A stretch of DNA of 64,000 nt from Brevibacterium sp. (GCF_031179145.1 NZ_JAPSIB010000007.1:1-64000), one strand, 5' to 3'. Counted from the first letter of the stretch, positions 53,074 to 62,491 are shown. Numbers and translations: made by a program. Notes: generated by a model not told the origin, from the letters alone.

Positions 53074-54780
53074 TCACCCGTCTTCTCGGGAGTCTGTTGT
53101 GGGATTCTCACAACGTCGCTGCCGGTCGACGACGAGCAGCGCCAGTTCCAGCCACAGTCGCTCCGCGCGGATCAGCGCCGACAGTCCCGTCAGCTCCTCG
53201 ATCCGCGCCAGGCGGTGACGCAGCGAGTTGGAATGGACATGGAGTCGACGTGCTGCCTCGGCGGAGTTGCCGACCGCATCGAAGTAAGCGCGCAGGGTCG
53301 GCAGCAGCTGCCCTTCGTGGCGCTCGTCGTGGAGCGCGAGAATGCGCGCCGGAGCACTCAGCTGCGCGTCCGCCTCGGCGAGGGCATCGGCGACCCTGAG
53401 GCCGACGAGCTCCGCGGGCACCTCGGCCGCGTTGGCGCCGTACACGCCCGAGGCGATCTCGAGGTCATCGACAACGGCGTATTCACCCCCGCGACTGTTC
53501 GCGCTCTCGAGCCTCTGCCGCACGGCCTCGCAGACGTAACGCGCCTCGGACCAGGAACGATGCACGTGATCGAGCCTCTGAACCGACTCACCCATACCGA
53601 AGGCCAGCGGTTCGATCGACGGCCGGGTGCGGGCCAGCGCCTCGGCGACGGGCTCCTGGAGGCTCTCGGGGTCCGCCTCGGCCTCGGTCTGGAGAAGCGC
53701 CGCAACCAGCCCCGTCGCCTCATCGCGGGCGACCACGGCATCGGCGAAGGCGGCGCGCAGGTGGAACCGAAGCTCCGGCTCCCGCTCGGCGCTCACCTCG
53801 GCGACGGCGACCGCGGCATAGCGGCCGGCGAACGGCAGCGCCAGCAGGGTGGCCGCCGGACCGAGGTCCGCAGACCCCTGCAGGATCGAACCGAACGCCT
53901 CGCGACGGATCCGCTTCTCGAACGGAGAGCGCCGCAGAGTCCGCAGCATCACCGGCAGGGCGGCGCGGGCCGCGTCACGAAGCACCTCGCGGATCCTGCG
54001 CGGATCCGCGCCGTCCCCATGGGCGGCCCAGATCGTGCCGAGCAGCTCACCCTCGCTGCGCAGGGCGATGACGGAGCGGGCAGGCTCCGTGTCAGTGGCC
54101 GGGCGCTCCACGACGTCGGTCGACGCGCGGATCGCCGGCAGGAAACCCGACTCCTCGAGCTCCTCGATCCGCCACCCGGGAATCGCGCCCGTGAGGATCG
54201 TCTGCCTCCTGATCTCGTCGATGTCCTCGCCGAGGTTGGCGTGGGCGAGCACCCGCGACGCCGGGTCCTCGATCGTGATCGACGCACCCGTCAGGTCTGC
54301 GATAACCGCCGCCACAGAACTGAGATCATCGACATCGGGCCAGGTCAGTGCGCTTGATGCCCCTTCGGTCAGCTGACGCAGGTGCACGAGGACCTCCGAC
54401 CAGGTGACCTGCTCCGAGCGCTCGAGCACGAAGGGCCCGGCACTGCCGGACCCGCCGCTCGACCCCTCGCCGAGGTGGGCGCGCGTTCCCGGTGCCACGA
54501 CCAGAACTGCGGCAGCACCGTACCGCTGCCGGATCCGGGCGAACTCGCTGGGACTGCCGATCACCTCGGCGACGAGGACGACCATGCCCGTGTGGTCACT
54601 GCCGGGCCGGAGGTCGAAGTCGAACTCGATCCGGGTGATCGCCGGATCACCGACTACCTCTGCATCGCCGGCGACGGCACCGGCGAACTCTGCATCGCCG
54701 GCGACCTCGGTCACGGGCAGCAGGAACCCGGCGGTCTCCCGAATCATCCTCGACACGCGCAGAGCACGGGTTCCGGTCAT
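53074..54780 (-). CDS. PucR/CdaR-family transcriptional regulator
   Basis: 568 residues with a start at ATG 54780, chosen for its GAGGAG site. An upstream in-frame start is less well supported. An N-terminal PucR-like sensing region is followed by a GAF-like part (ASITIEDPASRVLAHANLGE) and a C-terminal helix-turn-helix of the PucR type (NSAEAARRLHVHSNSLRHRLARIEELTG). These proteins activate catabolic operons for purines, amino acids or sugar acids in response to the substrate. It lies upstream of the PLP enzyme on the same strand and is its likely regulator. Confidence 0.88.
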   Translation of the reverse strand: MTGTRALRVSRMIRETAGFLLPVTEVAGDAEFAGAVAGDAEVVGDPAITRIEFDFDLRPGSDHTGMVVLVAEVIGSPSEFARIRQRYGAAAVLVVAPGTRAHLGEGSSGGSGSAGPFVLERSEQVTWSEVLVHLRQLTEGASSALTWPDVDDLSSVAAVIADLTGASITIEDPASRVLAHANLGEDIDEIRRQTILTGAIPGWRIEELEESGFLPAIRASTDVVERPATDTEPARSVIALRSEGELLGTIWAAHGDGADPRRIREVLRDAARAALPVMLRTLRRSPFEKRIRREAFGSILQGSADLGPAATLLALPFAGRYAAVAVAEVSAEREPELRFHLRAAFADAVVARDEATGLVAALLQTEAEADPESLQEPVAEALARTRPSIEPLAFGMGESVQRLDHVHRSWSEARYVCEAVRQRLESANSRGGEYAVVDDLEIASGVYGANAAEVPAELVGLRVADALAEADAQLSAPARILALHDERHEGQLLPTLRAYFDAVGNSAEAARRLHVHSNSLRHRLARIEELTGLSALIRAERLWLELALLVVDRQRRCENPTTDSREDG

Positions 54781-54875
54781 CGCTCTCCTCAAATCGGACG
54801 TCGCCACGATCCTATCCAAGCACTTGCAGGACCGCGGCTATTGACTTTCGATAGATTCCGATCAATACTCAACAC

Positions 54876-55358
54876 ATGAGTCGAATCGCCATTCTCGCCC
54901 TCCGCGCACTTGTCCTCCTCATCGGCCTCGGCGCAGTCATCGTTCAGATCGCCCTGCTCTTCCCGGTCTTCACGCAGACCCTCGCTCAGGAGCGGGACTT
55001 CACCTTCCTCCCTCTGCCCATCGTGGTTCTCGGCGTCGCACTGGCCGTCTGCGTCGAGGCCGCCCTCATCGCCATCTGGGCGCTGCTCTCGATGGTCCGC
55101 CGGGATGCGATCTTCACGCAGCGAGCGTTCCGCTGGGTCGACGTCATCATCGGCGCTGGCCTCGTCGCCACTCTCCTCGTCGGCGGCTTCGGCATCCTGG
55201 TCATCGGGATTGCGCTGCGCGACGACGCGCCGGGACTGATCGCGATCGTGGGCGGAGTGGTGGTCGCCGGACTCGCATTCGTGCTGCTCATGATCGTCAT
55301 GCGCGGGCTCCTGCGCAATGCGACGGCAATGCGGAGCGAACTCTCCGAGGTGGTCTGA
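54876..55358 (+). CDS. DUF2975 family membrane protein
   Basis: 160 residues with four membrane segments: ALVLLIGLGAVIVQIALLFP, LPIVVLGVALAVCVEAALIA, a third near residues 90-112 and LIAIVGGVVVAGLAFVLLMI. It matches the DUF2975 family, which is usually paired with a small HTH gene as here (1-base TGATG overlap). The function is unknown. The pair may form a membrane-protein/repressor module. Confidence 0.85.
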   Translation: MSRIAILALRALVLLIGLGAVIVQIALLFPVFTQTLAQERDFTFLPLPIVVLGVALAVCVEAALIAIWALLSMVRRDAIFTQRAFRWVDVIIGAGLVATLLVGGFGILVIGIALRDDAPGLIAIVGGVVVAGLAFVLLMIVMRGLLRNATAMRSELSEVV

Positions 55359-55591
55359 TGGCGATCATCGTGCGCCTCGATGTGGAACTGGCGCGGCGGA
55401 AGATGAGCGTGGGCGAGTTCGCCGACAAAGTCGGACTGACACCGGCCAACGTCGCGGTGCTCAAGAACGGGCGGGCGAAGGCCGTGCGCTTCAGCACCCT
55501 CGAAGCCATCTGCCGGACGCTGGGCTGCCAACCGGGCGACATCCTCGAATGGGTCGACGACGAGGATGGCCATGCCGAACCCGGCACCTGA
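55358..55591 (+). CDS. Small XRE-family HTH regulator
   Basis: 77 residues, a minimal Cro/CI-type helix-turn-helix: VRLDVELARRKMSVGEFADK, LTPANVAVLKNGRAKAVRF and LEAICRTLGCQPGDILEWV. This YozG-like form typically accompanies DUF2975 genes. It probably represses its own operon. The end overlaps the next gene by 26 bases. Confidence 0.92.
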   Translation: MAIIVRLDVELARRKMSVGEFADKVGLTPANVAVLKNGRAKAVRFSTLEAICRTLGCQPGDILEWVDDEDGHAEPGT

Positions 55592-56792
55592 GCACAGTGA
55601 TCCGAACCCCGCGAACGATGACGAAGGACCAAATGCAGAAAGATGCGCCGAGGTGACCGGGCCGGAAACACGAACCCGCACCCTGTCGGCTGACGTACTC
55701 GTCGTCGGAGCGGGCCTGGCCGGGCTCACGGCCTCCCGGATCCTCGCCGAGCGTGGTCACAGCGTCATCCTGGCCGAACGGCATTCGACGCTGACGACAA
55801 CCGTCCGCACCACCGGCATCTTCGTGCGCCGCACCCTTGACGACTTCACCCTGCCACCCGAATGTCTGGGCCCACCGATCAGGAGGGTGGCGCTCTACCC
55901 TCCGGCACGGGATCGCTCGGTGACCCTGGAGAGCGAACGGGACGAGTTCCGGGTCGGAGACATGGGACCGTTGTATGAGGAGATGGCGCGGGCGGCAGTC
56001 GTGGCGGGAGCCCGGATCCTCCTCGGCACCCGCTATACGGGCCGGCGCGGCGATCTCTTCTCAGCCACAAGTCCTGACGGTCCGTTGAGGATCCGGGCCG
56101 CGTTCGTCGTCGGCGCCGATGGTGCACGATCGCGCGTGGCCCGTGACCTCGGCCTGGACCGCAACCGCCGTCTGCTCATCGGCGCCGAGGAGGTGTTCGC
56201 GATCTCCGCCGGCGCAGAGCCGCCGACGTTCCACTGCGTCCTCGATCCTTCGCTTGCGCCCGGGTATCTCGCCTGGGTCGTCAACGATGGGGAACACGCG
56301 CATGTCGGTGTCGCCGGCTACTCCCATCGGTTTCCCTCCGGAATCCAGCGCGCACTGCAGCGGTTCTCCGCCACGGCACCGGGGCTCGAGGGCAGCGAAC
56401 GCTCAGGCGAGGTCGAACGCCGCGCCGGCCCCATCCCCGTCGGCGGAATCCTGCGCAGGATCGCTTCACCCGAGGGACTCCTCGTCGGCGACGCCGCGGG
56501 CGCGGTCTCCCCACTCACCGCCGGCGGCCTCGATCCCTGCCTGCGGCTGTCGGAGCATGCCCCTGACGTCATCGACGAGGCGCTCCGCGGCCAACCCGAG
56601 GCCCTGGCCGACTACGACGGGGCGGCTCTGCGCACACGGTTCCGCGGGCGGCTGGCGATGCGCAGCGCGCTGGCACTGGTCCGCACTCCCGCGATGGCGA
56701 GAGCGGCGTTCGCGGGGCTGAGCACACCGCCGGGACAGGCGGCAGCGAAACGAATCCTCTTCGGCGACAGATCCTTCCCCGACCCGGCCTGA
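55566..56792 (+). CDS. FAD-dependent oxidoreductase, geranylgeranyl reductase-like
   Basis: 408 residues. After a 40-residue polar lead, the FAD-binding motif DVLVVGAGLAGLTASRILAE is clear. Later motifs are VGADGARSRVARDLGL (the DG motif) and LLVGDAAGAVSPLTAGG (the GD motif), as in the geranylgeranyl reductase and flavin monooxygenase group. The substrate may be an isoprenoid lipid such as menaquinone side chains, but this is inference. The start may be ATG 55566 or the ATG two codons later. It overlaps the HTH gene, so it is probably expressed with the pair upstream. Confidence 0.8.
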   Translation: MAMPNPAPEHSDPNPANDDEGPNAERCAEVTGPETRTRTLSADVLVVGAGLAGLTASRILAERGHSVILAERHSTLTTTVRTTGIFVRRTLDDFTLPPECLGPPIRRVALYPPARDRSVTLESERDEFRVGDMGPLYEEMARAAVVAGARILLGTRYTGRRGDLFSATSPDGPLRIRAAFVVGADGARSRVARDLGLDRNRRLLIGAEEVFAISAGAEPPTFHCVLDPSLAPGYLAWVVNDGEHAHVGVAGYSHRFPSGIQRALQRFSATAPGLEGSERSGEVERRAGPIPVGGILRRIASPEGLLVGDAAGAVSPLTAGGLDPCLRLSEHAPDVIDEALRGQPEALADYDGAALRTRFRGRLAMRSALALVRTPAMARAAFAGLSTPPGQAAAKRILFGDRSFPDPA

Positions 56793-56871
56793 ACCGTCGC
56801 GACTGAGTCTCAGCGGTCCCGCCCGCAGGGTGAACCCGACAGCGGTCGACCACTCCACCTCCGCACACACA

Positions 56872-56917
56872 TGACGGCGGCCCGGATACCTCGTATGAGG
56901 TGTCCGGGCCGCCGTCA
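56872..56917. terminator. Long hairpin terminator between FAD gene and gabT
   Basis: A 21-bp stem with one wobble pair (arms 56872-56892 and 56897-56917) and a 4-base GTAT loop, between convergent genes. It should stop transcription from both sides. Confidence 0.88.
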
Positions 56918-56956
56918 ATGAGCTGGTGGAGCCGGCTGACGTTGGCGCCGACCGGG

Positions 56957-58321
56957 TCAGGCCAGGGCCGACTCCAGCGCCTCTTCGATGACGTCGAACG
57001 CCTCGCCCAGCAGTTCGTCCGAGATCGTCAGCGGCGGCAGGAAGCGCAGCACGTTGCCGAAGGTTCCGGTCGAGAGCACGAGGACACCGTTCTTCGCGCA
57101 GTGGTCGACGACCTTCTTGACGAGTTCCGGGTTGGGGTCGATCGAGTCGCGCTGGATGAATTCGGCTGCGACCATGGCGCCCCGGCCGCGGACGTCGCCG
57201 ACCTCGGGGAACTTCGACTGCAGCTTCGTCAGACGACCGGTGATGAGCTCGCCGATGTGCTCGGCGTTCTCGAGGAGTCCATCGTTCTCGAAGGCGTCGA
57301 TGGCGCCCAGCGCCGCGGCACAGGCGGTGGGGTTGCCACCGTAGGTGCCGCCGAGGCGACCCGGACCGACCGAGTCCATGATCTCCTTGCGACCGGTCAC
57401 CGCCGACAGCGGCAGACCGCCGGCGATGCCCTTGGCCGTGGTGATGAGGTCAGGGACGATGCCCTCCCACTCGGAGGCGAACATCCTGCCGGTGCGGGCG
57501 AAGCCTGCCTGCACCTCGTCGGCGACGAACACGATGCCCTTCTCGCGAGCGAACTCGACGAGCGTGGGCAGGAAACCCTCGGCGGGGACGATGAAGCCGC
57601 CCTCACCCTGGATCGGCTCGATGACGATGGCGGCCACGTGCTCGGAGCCGATCTGCTTCTCGATCATCGTGATGACGCGCTTGGCCGCATCCTCACCGCT
57701 GACCTTGGTGCCGGCCGCATCGTTGTCGCGGAACGGGTAGGACATGGGTGCGCGGTAGACCTCACCGGCGAACGGGCCGAAGCCGGCCTTGTACGGGTGG
57801 GCCTTCGCAGTCATCGCCATGGTCAGGTTGGTGCGGCCGTGGTACGCGTGGTCGAAGACGACGACAGCGTCACGACCGGTGTGCGCACGGGCGATCTTGA
57901 CGGCGTTCTCGACCGCCTCGGCGCCGGAGTTGAGCAGCACCGTCCGCTTCTCGTGGTCGCCCGGGGTCAGGCGGTTGAGCGCCTCGGCGACCTCGACGTA
58001 GCTTTCGTACGGGTTGACCATGAAGCAGGTGTGGGTGAACGCCTCGAGCTGCTCGGTGGCAGCCTTGACGACCTTCGGGTTCGAGTTTCCTGCGGTCGTG
58101 ACCGCGATGCCGGATCCCAAGTCGATGATCTGGTTGCCGTCGACGTCCTTGAGGATTCCTCCGCCGGCTGCCACCACATACGCGGGCAGGCTGGAACCGA
58201 CGCCCGTCGCGACGGCAGCAGTGCGACGCGACTCGAGTTCCCGAGACTTCGGTCCGGGGATCTCGGTGACGACTTTACGTTCCTGCGGCAGGGATTCGCC
58301 GCCAATTTCCAATGCTGTCAT
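56957..58321 (-). CDS. gabT: 4-aminobutyrate aminotransferase
   Basis: 454 residues starting MTALEIGGESLPQ. The eight-codon upstream extension is not conserved. It is a fold-type I PLP enzyme with [60 protein letters not shown] and the PLP lysine K297 in TTAKGIAGGLPL. These match GABA aminotransferases, which make succinate semialdehyde from GABA. No gabD lies beside it. A promoter should lie in the 175-base gap before it. Confidence 0.93.
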   Translation of the reverse strand: MTALEIGGESLPQERKVVTEIPGPKSRELESRRTAAVATGVGSSLPAYVVAAGGGILKDVDGNQIIDLGSGIAVTTAGNSNPKVVKAATEQLEAFTHTCFMVNPYESYVEVAEALNRLTPGDHEKRTVLLNSGAEAVENAVKIARAHTGRDAVVVFDHAYHGRTNLTMAMTAKAHPYKAGFGPFAGEVYRAPMSYPFRDNDAAGTKVSGEDAAKRVITMIEKQIGSEHVAAIVIEPIQGEGGFIVPAEGFLPTLVEFAREKGIVFVADEVQAGFARTGRMFASEWEGIVPDLITTAKGIAGGLPLSAVTGRKEIMDSVGPGRLGGTYGGNPTACAAALGAIDAFENDGLLENAEHIGELITGRLTKLQSKFPEVGDVRGRGAMVAAEFIQRDSIDPNPELVKKVVDHCAKNGVLVLSTGTFGNVLRFLPPLTISDELLGEAFDVIEEALESALA

Positions 58322-58496
58322 ACGGGGAAGAATAAGCCAGCGCAACGGTTTTTGTCACTCTGCGTCCGCGAGCTGGGCAGAATTAACAGCGAGAGCCGTC
58401 CAGAATTACGAAATCCGTTGCTCTCTGCCGCCTTTCCGAGATGCGGAAACAGCGCCCGCCCGCGTGGCCCGAGGCCGGATTGCGCCGAGTGTGAAA

Positions 58497-59630
58497 TCAG
58501 CGGTGCTGATTCCGCATGTCGACCTCCCGGTTTCGGCCGGGCAGGCTGGTCCGGTTCCCACGCTCCGGGGCGACGATCGTCTCCTGGGTGCCGACCACGA
58601 GGTTGCCCTCGCCGAGGTCGAAGTTCAGGGACGCTTCGGCGGAGATGTTGCGCTTGATCACGGCCAGACCGATCGGACCGAGTTCATAGTGGAGAGCCAC
58701 CGAGGTCAGCTGTCCCACGGAACGCTCGGCGCCGCGGACCGTGCTGAGCACCTCGGCGCCGGGATCCGGCTGGATGTGCCCGGATCCGTCGAGGTGGACG
58801 AAGACGAGGCGTCTGGGCGGCTGCCCCAGATTGTGCACGCGCGCCACGGCCTCCTGACCGCGGTAGCAGCCCTTGGCCAGGTGCACGGCAGTGCGCAGCA
58901 GGTCGAGTTCGCCGACGAGCGATTTGTGGTCGATCTCGGGCCGGCCCGGCCGCCAGGCGGCGATCCGCAGCGCTTCCCAGGCGTCGAAGCCGGCGACGGT
59001 GAAGTCAGCCGCCGAGGTGGCCCTGAGCTCGTCGCGGGAGACGATCCCGATGACGAAGGGGGTCTCGAGACCAGGATGCTCGGCGGAAGCGGCCTCGAGC
59101 CCGAGGTCGAGCTGGGCATAGGACGCCGAGCCCGGGCCGATGTGCGGCCAGGGGTCCTCCCACACCTGGGTTCTCGGCAGGGCCTCGGGCAGGGCGCGCA
59201 CGGCGCCGATGCACTGATAGTCGTCGCTGACGTCGTCGATCGTCACCCGCATCATGAACACCATGGAGCGGAGGAACTCGAGCGTCTCTTCGGTGCGGAA
59301 GTCACTGATCGCCCACAGGGCCTCACCGTCGTCGACGAGGCGCAGCCACCCTTCGATTCGGCCGTTTGGGTCGAGCACCAGTGTCTCGGTGGAGACCCCG
59401 GGAGCCAGCGCGTCGAGCTTCTGGGTCGTGATCGAGTTGAGCCACTTAAGCCGGTCGGCTCCGCTCAGACGCAATACGCGCAGGTGAGCGAGGTCGACGA
59501 TCGCGTCCTTCTCCGCCAGCGCCCTCTGCTCACGCAGGGGCCCACCGTAGTGGAGCGGGGTGTGGACGAGGTCTTCGACGCCGAAGACGGCCGAGGAGCC
59601 CAGTGGGCGCGGCAGTGACGAAGACGGCAT
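58497..59630 (-). CDS. ygfZ: Folate-binding YgfZ/IbaG-type protein
   Basis: 377 residues of the GcvT-like YgfZ family, which helps maturation or repair of certain iron-sulfur enzymes. The hallmark KGCYRGQE motif is present with Cys255. An upstream pattern LRLSGADRLKWLNSITTQKL is also typical. Length is close to the usual 330-370. It begins one base after the stop of the nitrobindin-like gene, so the two are co-transcribed, the common actinobacterial arrangement. Confidence 0.93.
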   Translation of the reverse strand: MPSSSLPRPLGSSAVFGVEDLVHTPLHYGGPLREQRALAEKDAIVDLAHLRVLRLSGADRLKWLNSITTQKLDALAPGVSTETLVLDPNGRIEGWLRLVDDGEALWAISDFRTEETLEFLRSMVFMMRVTIDDVSDDYQCIGAVRALPEALPRTQVWEDPWPHIGPGSASYAQLDLGLEAASAEHPGLETPFVIGIVSRDELRATSAADFTVAGFDAWEALRIAAWRPGRPEIDHKSLVGELDLLRTAVHLAKGCYRGQEAVARVHNLGQPPRRLVFVHLDGSGHIQPDPGAEVLSTVRGAERSVGQLTSVALHYELGPIGLAVIKRNISAEASLNFDLGEGNLVVGTQETIVAPERGNRTSLPGRNREVDMRNQHR

Positions 59631-59631
59631 C

Positions 59632-60231
59632 TCAGGACAGCTTCTTCAGTCGTGCGGAGGAATGCGTGGCGAGCTCGTGGCCGAGCGCCGCCATATCCCA
59701 GGCCCACATCAGTTCGCCGCCCACGAGCCCGTACATGCGGGTCGAGGCCGTGTACTCCTTCGCGGTGCGGGTGCGCGCGACCATGTCGGTGGCGAGATCG
59801 ATGCGCGGTCCCTTGACGTGACCGGCATAGAGTTCCATGACGCCGTGCGGATGGACGATCTCGGCTTCGATCTCGAAACCGTCGTCGTTCGTGCGCAGGG
59901 TTTCGACTGCCGCCGCCGAGGTGAAGCTGGGGTCCTCGGTGGGAACCAGCATCCCGGGCCCGACGTCCCCGGCGTCGCGCTGGCGCACGAGCTGCCAGAT
60001 CCCCGATTCCAGGGTCAAGGTCGACTCGAGTTCGCCCTCCTCGTCGAGCAGCCAGGCATGCGCGGTGTACTGCAGGTACGGGGTGCCGGGATGGGCGACG
60101 AAGTCGATGCGCTGCCCGAACTGCTTCTCAGGCGTATCCGCGTAACCGACTACTCCGACGCCTTCCCACGACCCGATCAGCCAGGACAGGGGGACGAGCT
60201 CGGGATGGACCGAGGCATCGATTTCGATCAT
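59632..60231 (-). CDS. Nitrobindin-like heme-binding protein (FABP family)
   Basis: 199 residues. The beta-barrel motif GSWEGVG at residues 20-26 and the C-terminal GHELATHSSARLKK, holding candidate heme ligand His190 (or His185), fit bacterial nitrobindins such as Rv2717c. These bind ferric heme and react with nitric oxide or peroxynitrite. It lies directly before ygfZ and after a 38-codon membrane ORF. No signal peptide is seen, so it is cytoplasmic. Confidence 0.88.
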   Translation of the reverse strand: MIEIDASVHPELVPLSWLIGSWEGVGVVGYADTPEKQFGQRIDFVAHPGTPYLQYTAHAWLLDEEGELESTLTLESGIWQLVRQRDAGDVGPGMLVPTEDPSFTSAAAVETLRTNDDGFEIEAEIVHPHGVMELYAGHVKGPRIDLATDMVARTRTAKEYTASTRMYGLVGGELMWAWDMAALGHELATHSSARLKKLS

Positions 60232-60236
60232 CGGAC

Positions 60237-60353
60237 TCAGCGCTTGACTTTGAACAGGTTCGTGACGACCTTGATGGCGACGCCAAGGGCGCCGAGGGCT
60301 GCGAGGCCGACGAGGGATGAGAAGAAGAGTTCGAGAGCATGCAGGTTTTCCAT
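60237..60353 (-). CDS. 38-residue predicted membrane protein
   Basis: A short frame starting MENLHALELFFSSLVGLAAL and ending KVVTNLFKVKR has one hydrophobic segment and a basic C-terminus. Its stop is 5 bases before the nitrobindin start, so the two could be coupled. The ribosome binding site is weak (GGGCGG). Third-position GC is high, as in real genes here. Too short for certainty and of unknown function, but the membrane pattern and spacing look real. Confidence 0.55.
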   Translation of the reverse strand: MENLHALELFFSSLVGLAALGALGVAIKVVTNLFKVKR

Positions 60354-60489
60354 GCCGCCCAGTCTACAGTTCAGCGCCGACGGATTTCATCGTCGGTCCG
60401 AGAGGTCGATAGGAGGCCTGGATGCCGGCCATCGAAGTCCGGCACCAGAGTCGGTCGACCCGAAGCCGAACTTCAATGGAGTTGGCACT

Positions 60490-60537
60490 GTCTGCTTTGG
60501 ATGGCTCGACTTGCAAACCGAGCCATCCAAAGCAGAC
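60490..60537. terminator. Perfect 19-bp hairpin downstream of a lipoprotein gene
   Basis: Arms 60490-60508 and 60519-60537 are perfect complements, with a 10-base loop. It stands alone in a 228-base gap between two same-strand genes and should end the lipoprotein transcript. It is more AT-rich than the other terminators. Confidence 0.8.
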
Positions 60538-60581
60538 CGGTGACAACACGAAAGCAAACCGTGCTTTTCGCGACGAGTCGA

Positions 60582-61391
60582 TCAGAAGATGCCCGGATTG
60601 GTATGGCGCTGACTATCGCGGATGAAGTCAATTCTTTCTTGACTGAAAGGCCTCAGCGCGGGATCCCAAACCGGCAGTCCTGCTGGTGGCTGCGCCGCTC
60701 CCGCACCGTTGCCTTCGCCTTGTGTGGCACCGGCGATCAACGCCTCCAAGTGGGCCACGGTATAGCTGCTGCCGTCGTTCATGACGACCCAGAAGTTCTC
60801 CGCAGTGACCTGGCTGAGATCAGCAGGATGATAGATCCATGCGATTTCGGGGCTGTTGGACAAGGCCGGTTCAGTCCAATCCCGGTACATCACCCACCCC
60901 GGCGGCACCGCGGTGTAGTACTGCATGAGCACTGCTCCCTGGTTGGCCGGACTATTCGGGTCATAGCGATGAACCAGGTAGTAGTCGGCAGCGAATTGGC
61001 TGATGCACACATCCCCGTGAGTCACTCCGTCTTGGATGAAGTAGTGGCAGTAGTCCTCACCCCACCAATCCTCCGGTGCAGTCGTGTACTCCAACGGTTG
61101 GTCCTCAGCATCCGCGAAGTCTGCGTCGTCTGGTTCGAAAACATCCTCCGGGGGCTCTTCCGGCAGGGGCTGGTTCTCCGGCAGGGGCTGGTTCTGCGCA
61201 CCTGCGTCCGAAGACTCCCCCTCCGAACCTCCCTCTGCAGGGGCAGTACCCGGGTCACGAGGGATATCAGAATGTTCAGTCGCCGTCTGTCGCGGGGGTT
61301 CTGCACTCTGTTCGTCGGCACCGTCTGAGCACGCACTTCCACTGCCCATGAGCGCAAGCAGGCAGATCGTCACCAGGAGTTTCTTGCGCAT
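60582..61391 (-). CDS. Putative lipoprotein of unknown family
   Basis: 269 residues. The signal peptide ends at lipobox Cys21 (SGSACSDG). A Glu/Pro/Gln/Ser-rich linker (about 22-105) includes the repeated NQPLPE unit. A folded domain from about 110 to 269 is rich in Trp and Tyr (APEDWWGEDYCHYFIQDGV, WVMYRDW, FWVVMNDGSSYTV). Two Cys in this domain could form a disulfide. I recognise no family. The base composition looks somewhat lower in GC than its neighbours. Confidence 0.72.
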   Translation of the reverse strand: MRKKLLVTICLLALMGSGSACSDGADEQSAEPPRQTATEHSDIPRDPGTAPAEGGSEGESSDAGAQNQPLPENQPLPEEPPEDVFEPDDADFADAEDQPLEYTTAPEDWWGEDYCHYFIQDGVTHGDVCISQFAADYYLVHRYDPNSPANQGAVLMQYYTAVPPGWVMYRDWTEPALSNSPEIAWIYHPADLSQVTAENFWVVMNDGSSYTVAHLEALIAGATQGEGNGAGAAQPPAGLPVWDPALRPFSQERIDFIRDSQRHTNPGIF

Positions 61392-61564
61392 CGTCAGCCT
61401 CCTCGCCGAGAGCGGTGAGGAGCAACTCTAGCACCGCCAGAGACCGCGCGATAGGTGCCGACAGGCCACTATTCCGCTCCGGACAGACCATTGCGTGACC
61501 GAAGGCCAGAAGCCGGCCACGAAGCGAAACTCAGAAGCCGATTTCAACGCAAGCGAGCTCGGCC

Positions 61565-62386
61565 TCAGAGAGCGACGCGCTCGAGGGCGTAGACGACGAC
61601 GCCGCCCAGTGCGATGGGGGCTGCGCCCAGCGCGAGTTGGACCGCGAAGCTGCGGGCCTTCTCCACGCTCTTCTTCGATTCGATGTTCTGCGCGATCTCC
61701 AGGTTGGCCGCTTGGTACTGCGCGTAGGCGATGAGCCCGAGCATCCGATCCACGCCCGCCACGAGGAGGCCCATGACGGCGCCGAGGACGAGCGCGAGCG
61801 GCCAGCCGACCGAGGCGTCGAGGACGAGCACGGAACTGATTCCGGCCACCGCCGTGGCCATCGCCACAGCCAGGGGCGAGGTGTAGATGGGCGGCCACGG
61901 CAGAGCGGTCATGCATTCCGCCGCCATCAGCGCCATCAGCCCGACGACGATGGCCTCCTTGTCGCCGGGGACGGTGATGGCCGCGACCCAGGTACTCGTC
62001 GAGAGCACGATGACTCCACCTGCCACCTGGGCAGACACATTGGCGACGGCGTCGGAGGCCCCGAGGCCGCGGACGAGGTTCTGCACGAAGGCCCACAGCA
62101 GACCGAGGCCGGCCAGCACGGGCAGCCAGTCGAGATAGGGAGCCGAGTGGTCACGCCACGCGGCGAAGAGACCGGCCAGACCGAACAGCGCCAGCATGAT
62201 CGACGTGGCTCGCGGCTGAGGGGAGTCGGTGAGACGCGGCCAGCCGTACGCGACGCCGAGGACGATGAGCACGGTCGACAGAAGGAACAAGGTGTAGCCC
62301 CAGTACACCGAGGCCCCCAGAGCCAGGGCCAAGGCGAGGGCGATTGCAACTCGAATCCATCTGATCACACGACTATCGTGCCTCAT
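61565..62386 (-). CDS. Multi-pass membrane protein of unknown function
   Basis: 273 residues starting MRHDSRVIRWIRVAIAL. About eight hydrophobic segments are visible ([52 protein letters not shown] and others). A polar segment LIAYAQYQAANLEIAQNIES lies before the last membrane helix. No transporter signature was recognised. The gene diverges from glnR across a 105-base region that contains both promoters. Confidence 0.75.
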   Translation of the reverse strand: MRHDSRVIRWIRVAIALALALALGASVYWGYTLFLLSTVLIVLGVAYGWPRLTDSPQPRATSIMLALFGLAGLFAAWRDHSAPYLDWLPVLAGLGLLWAFVQNLVRGLGASDAVANVSAQVAGGVIVLSTSTWVAAITVPGDKEAIVVGLMALMAAECMTALPWPPIYTSPLAVAMATAVAGISSVLVLDASVGWPLALVLGAVMGLLVAGVDRMLGLIAYAQYQAANLEIAQNIESKKSVEKARSFAVQLALGAAPIALGGVVVYALERVAL

Positions 62387-62491
62387 CGCGGCCGGACGAC
62401 ACGATTCCAAGAGGCGAAACAGCCGCTGACTATACTTTCCTCAGGCCGCACATGGGTGGCCGGCTCGAGTCCGAGGAGATGGAGGGGAAAC

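Noticed and set aside
53062..54357. Long open frame on the + strand opposite the PucR gene
   Set aside because: It is a high-GC shadow with Arg/Pro/Gly-rich composition and no family match. The - strand frame has clear domains.
56900..58657. 585-codon + strand frame over gabT
   Set aside because: Antisense shadow of gabT, which has all its catalytic motifs on the - strand.
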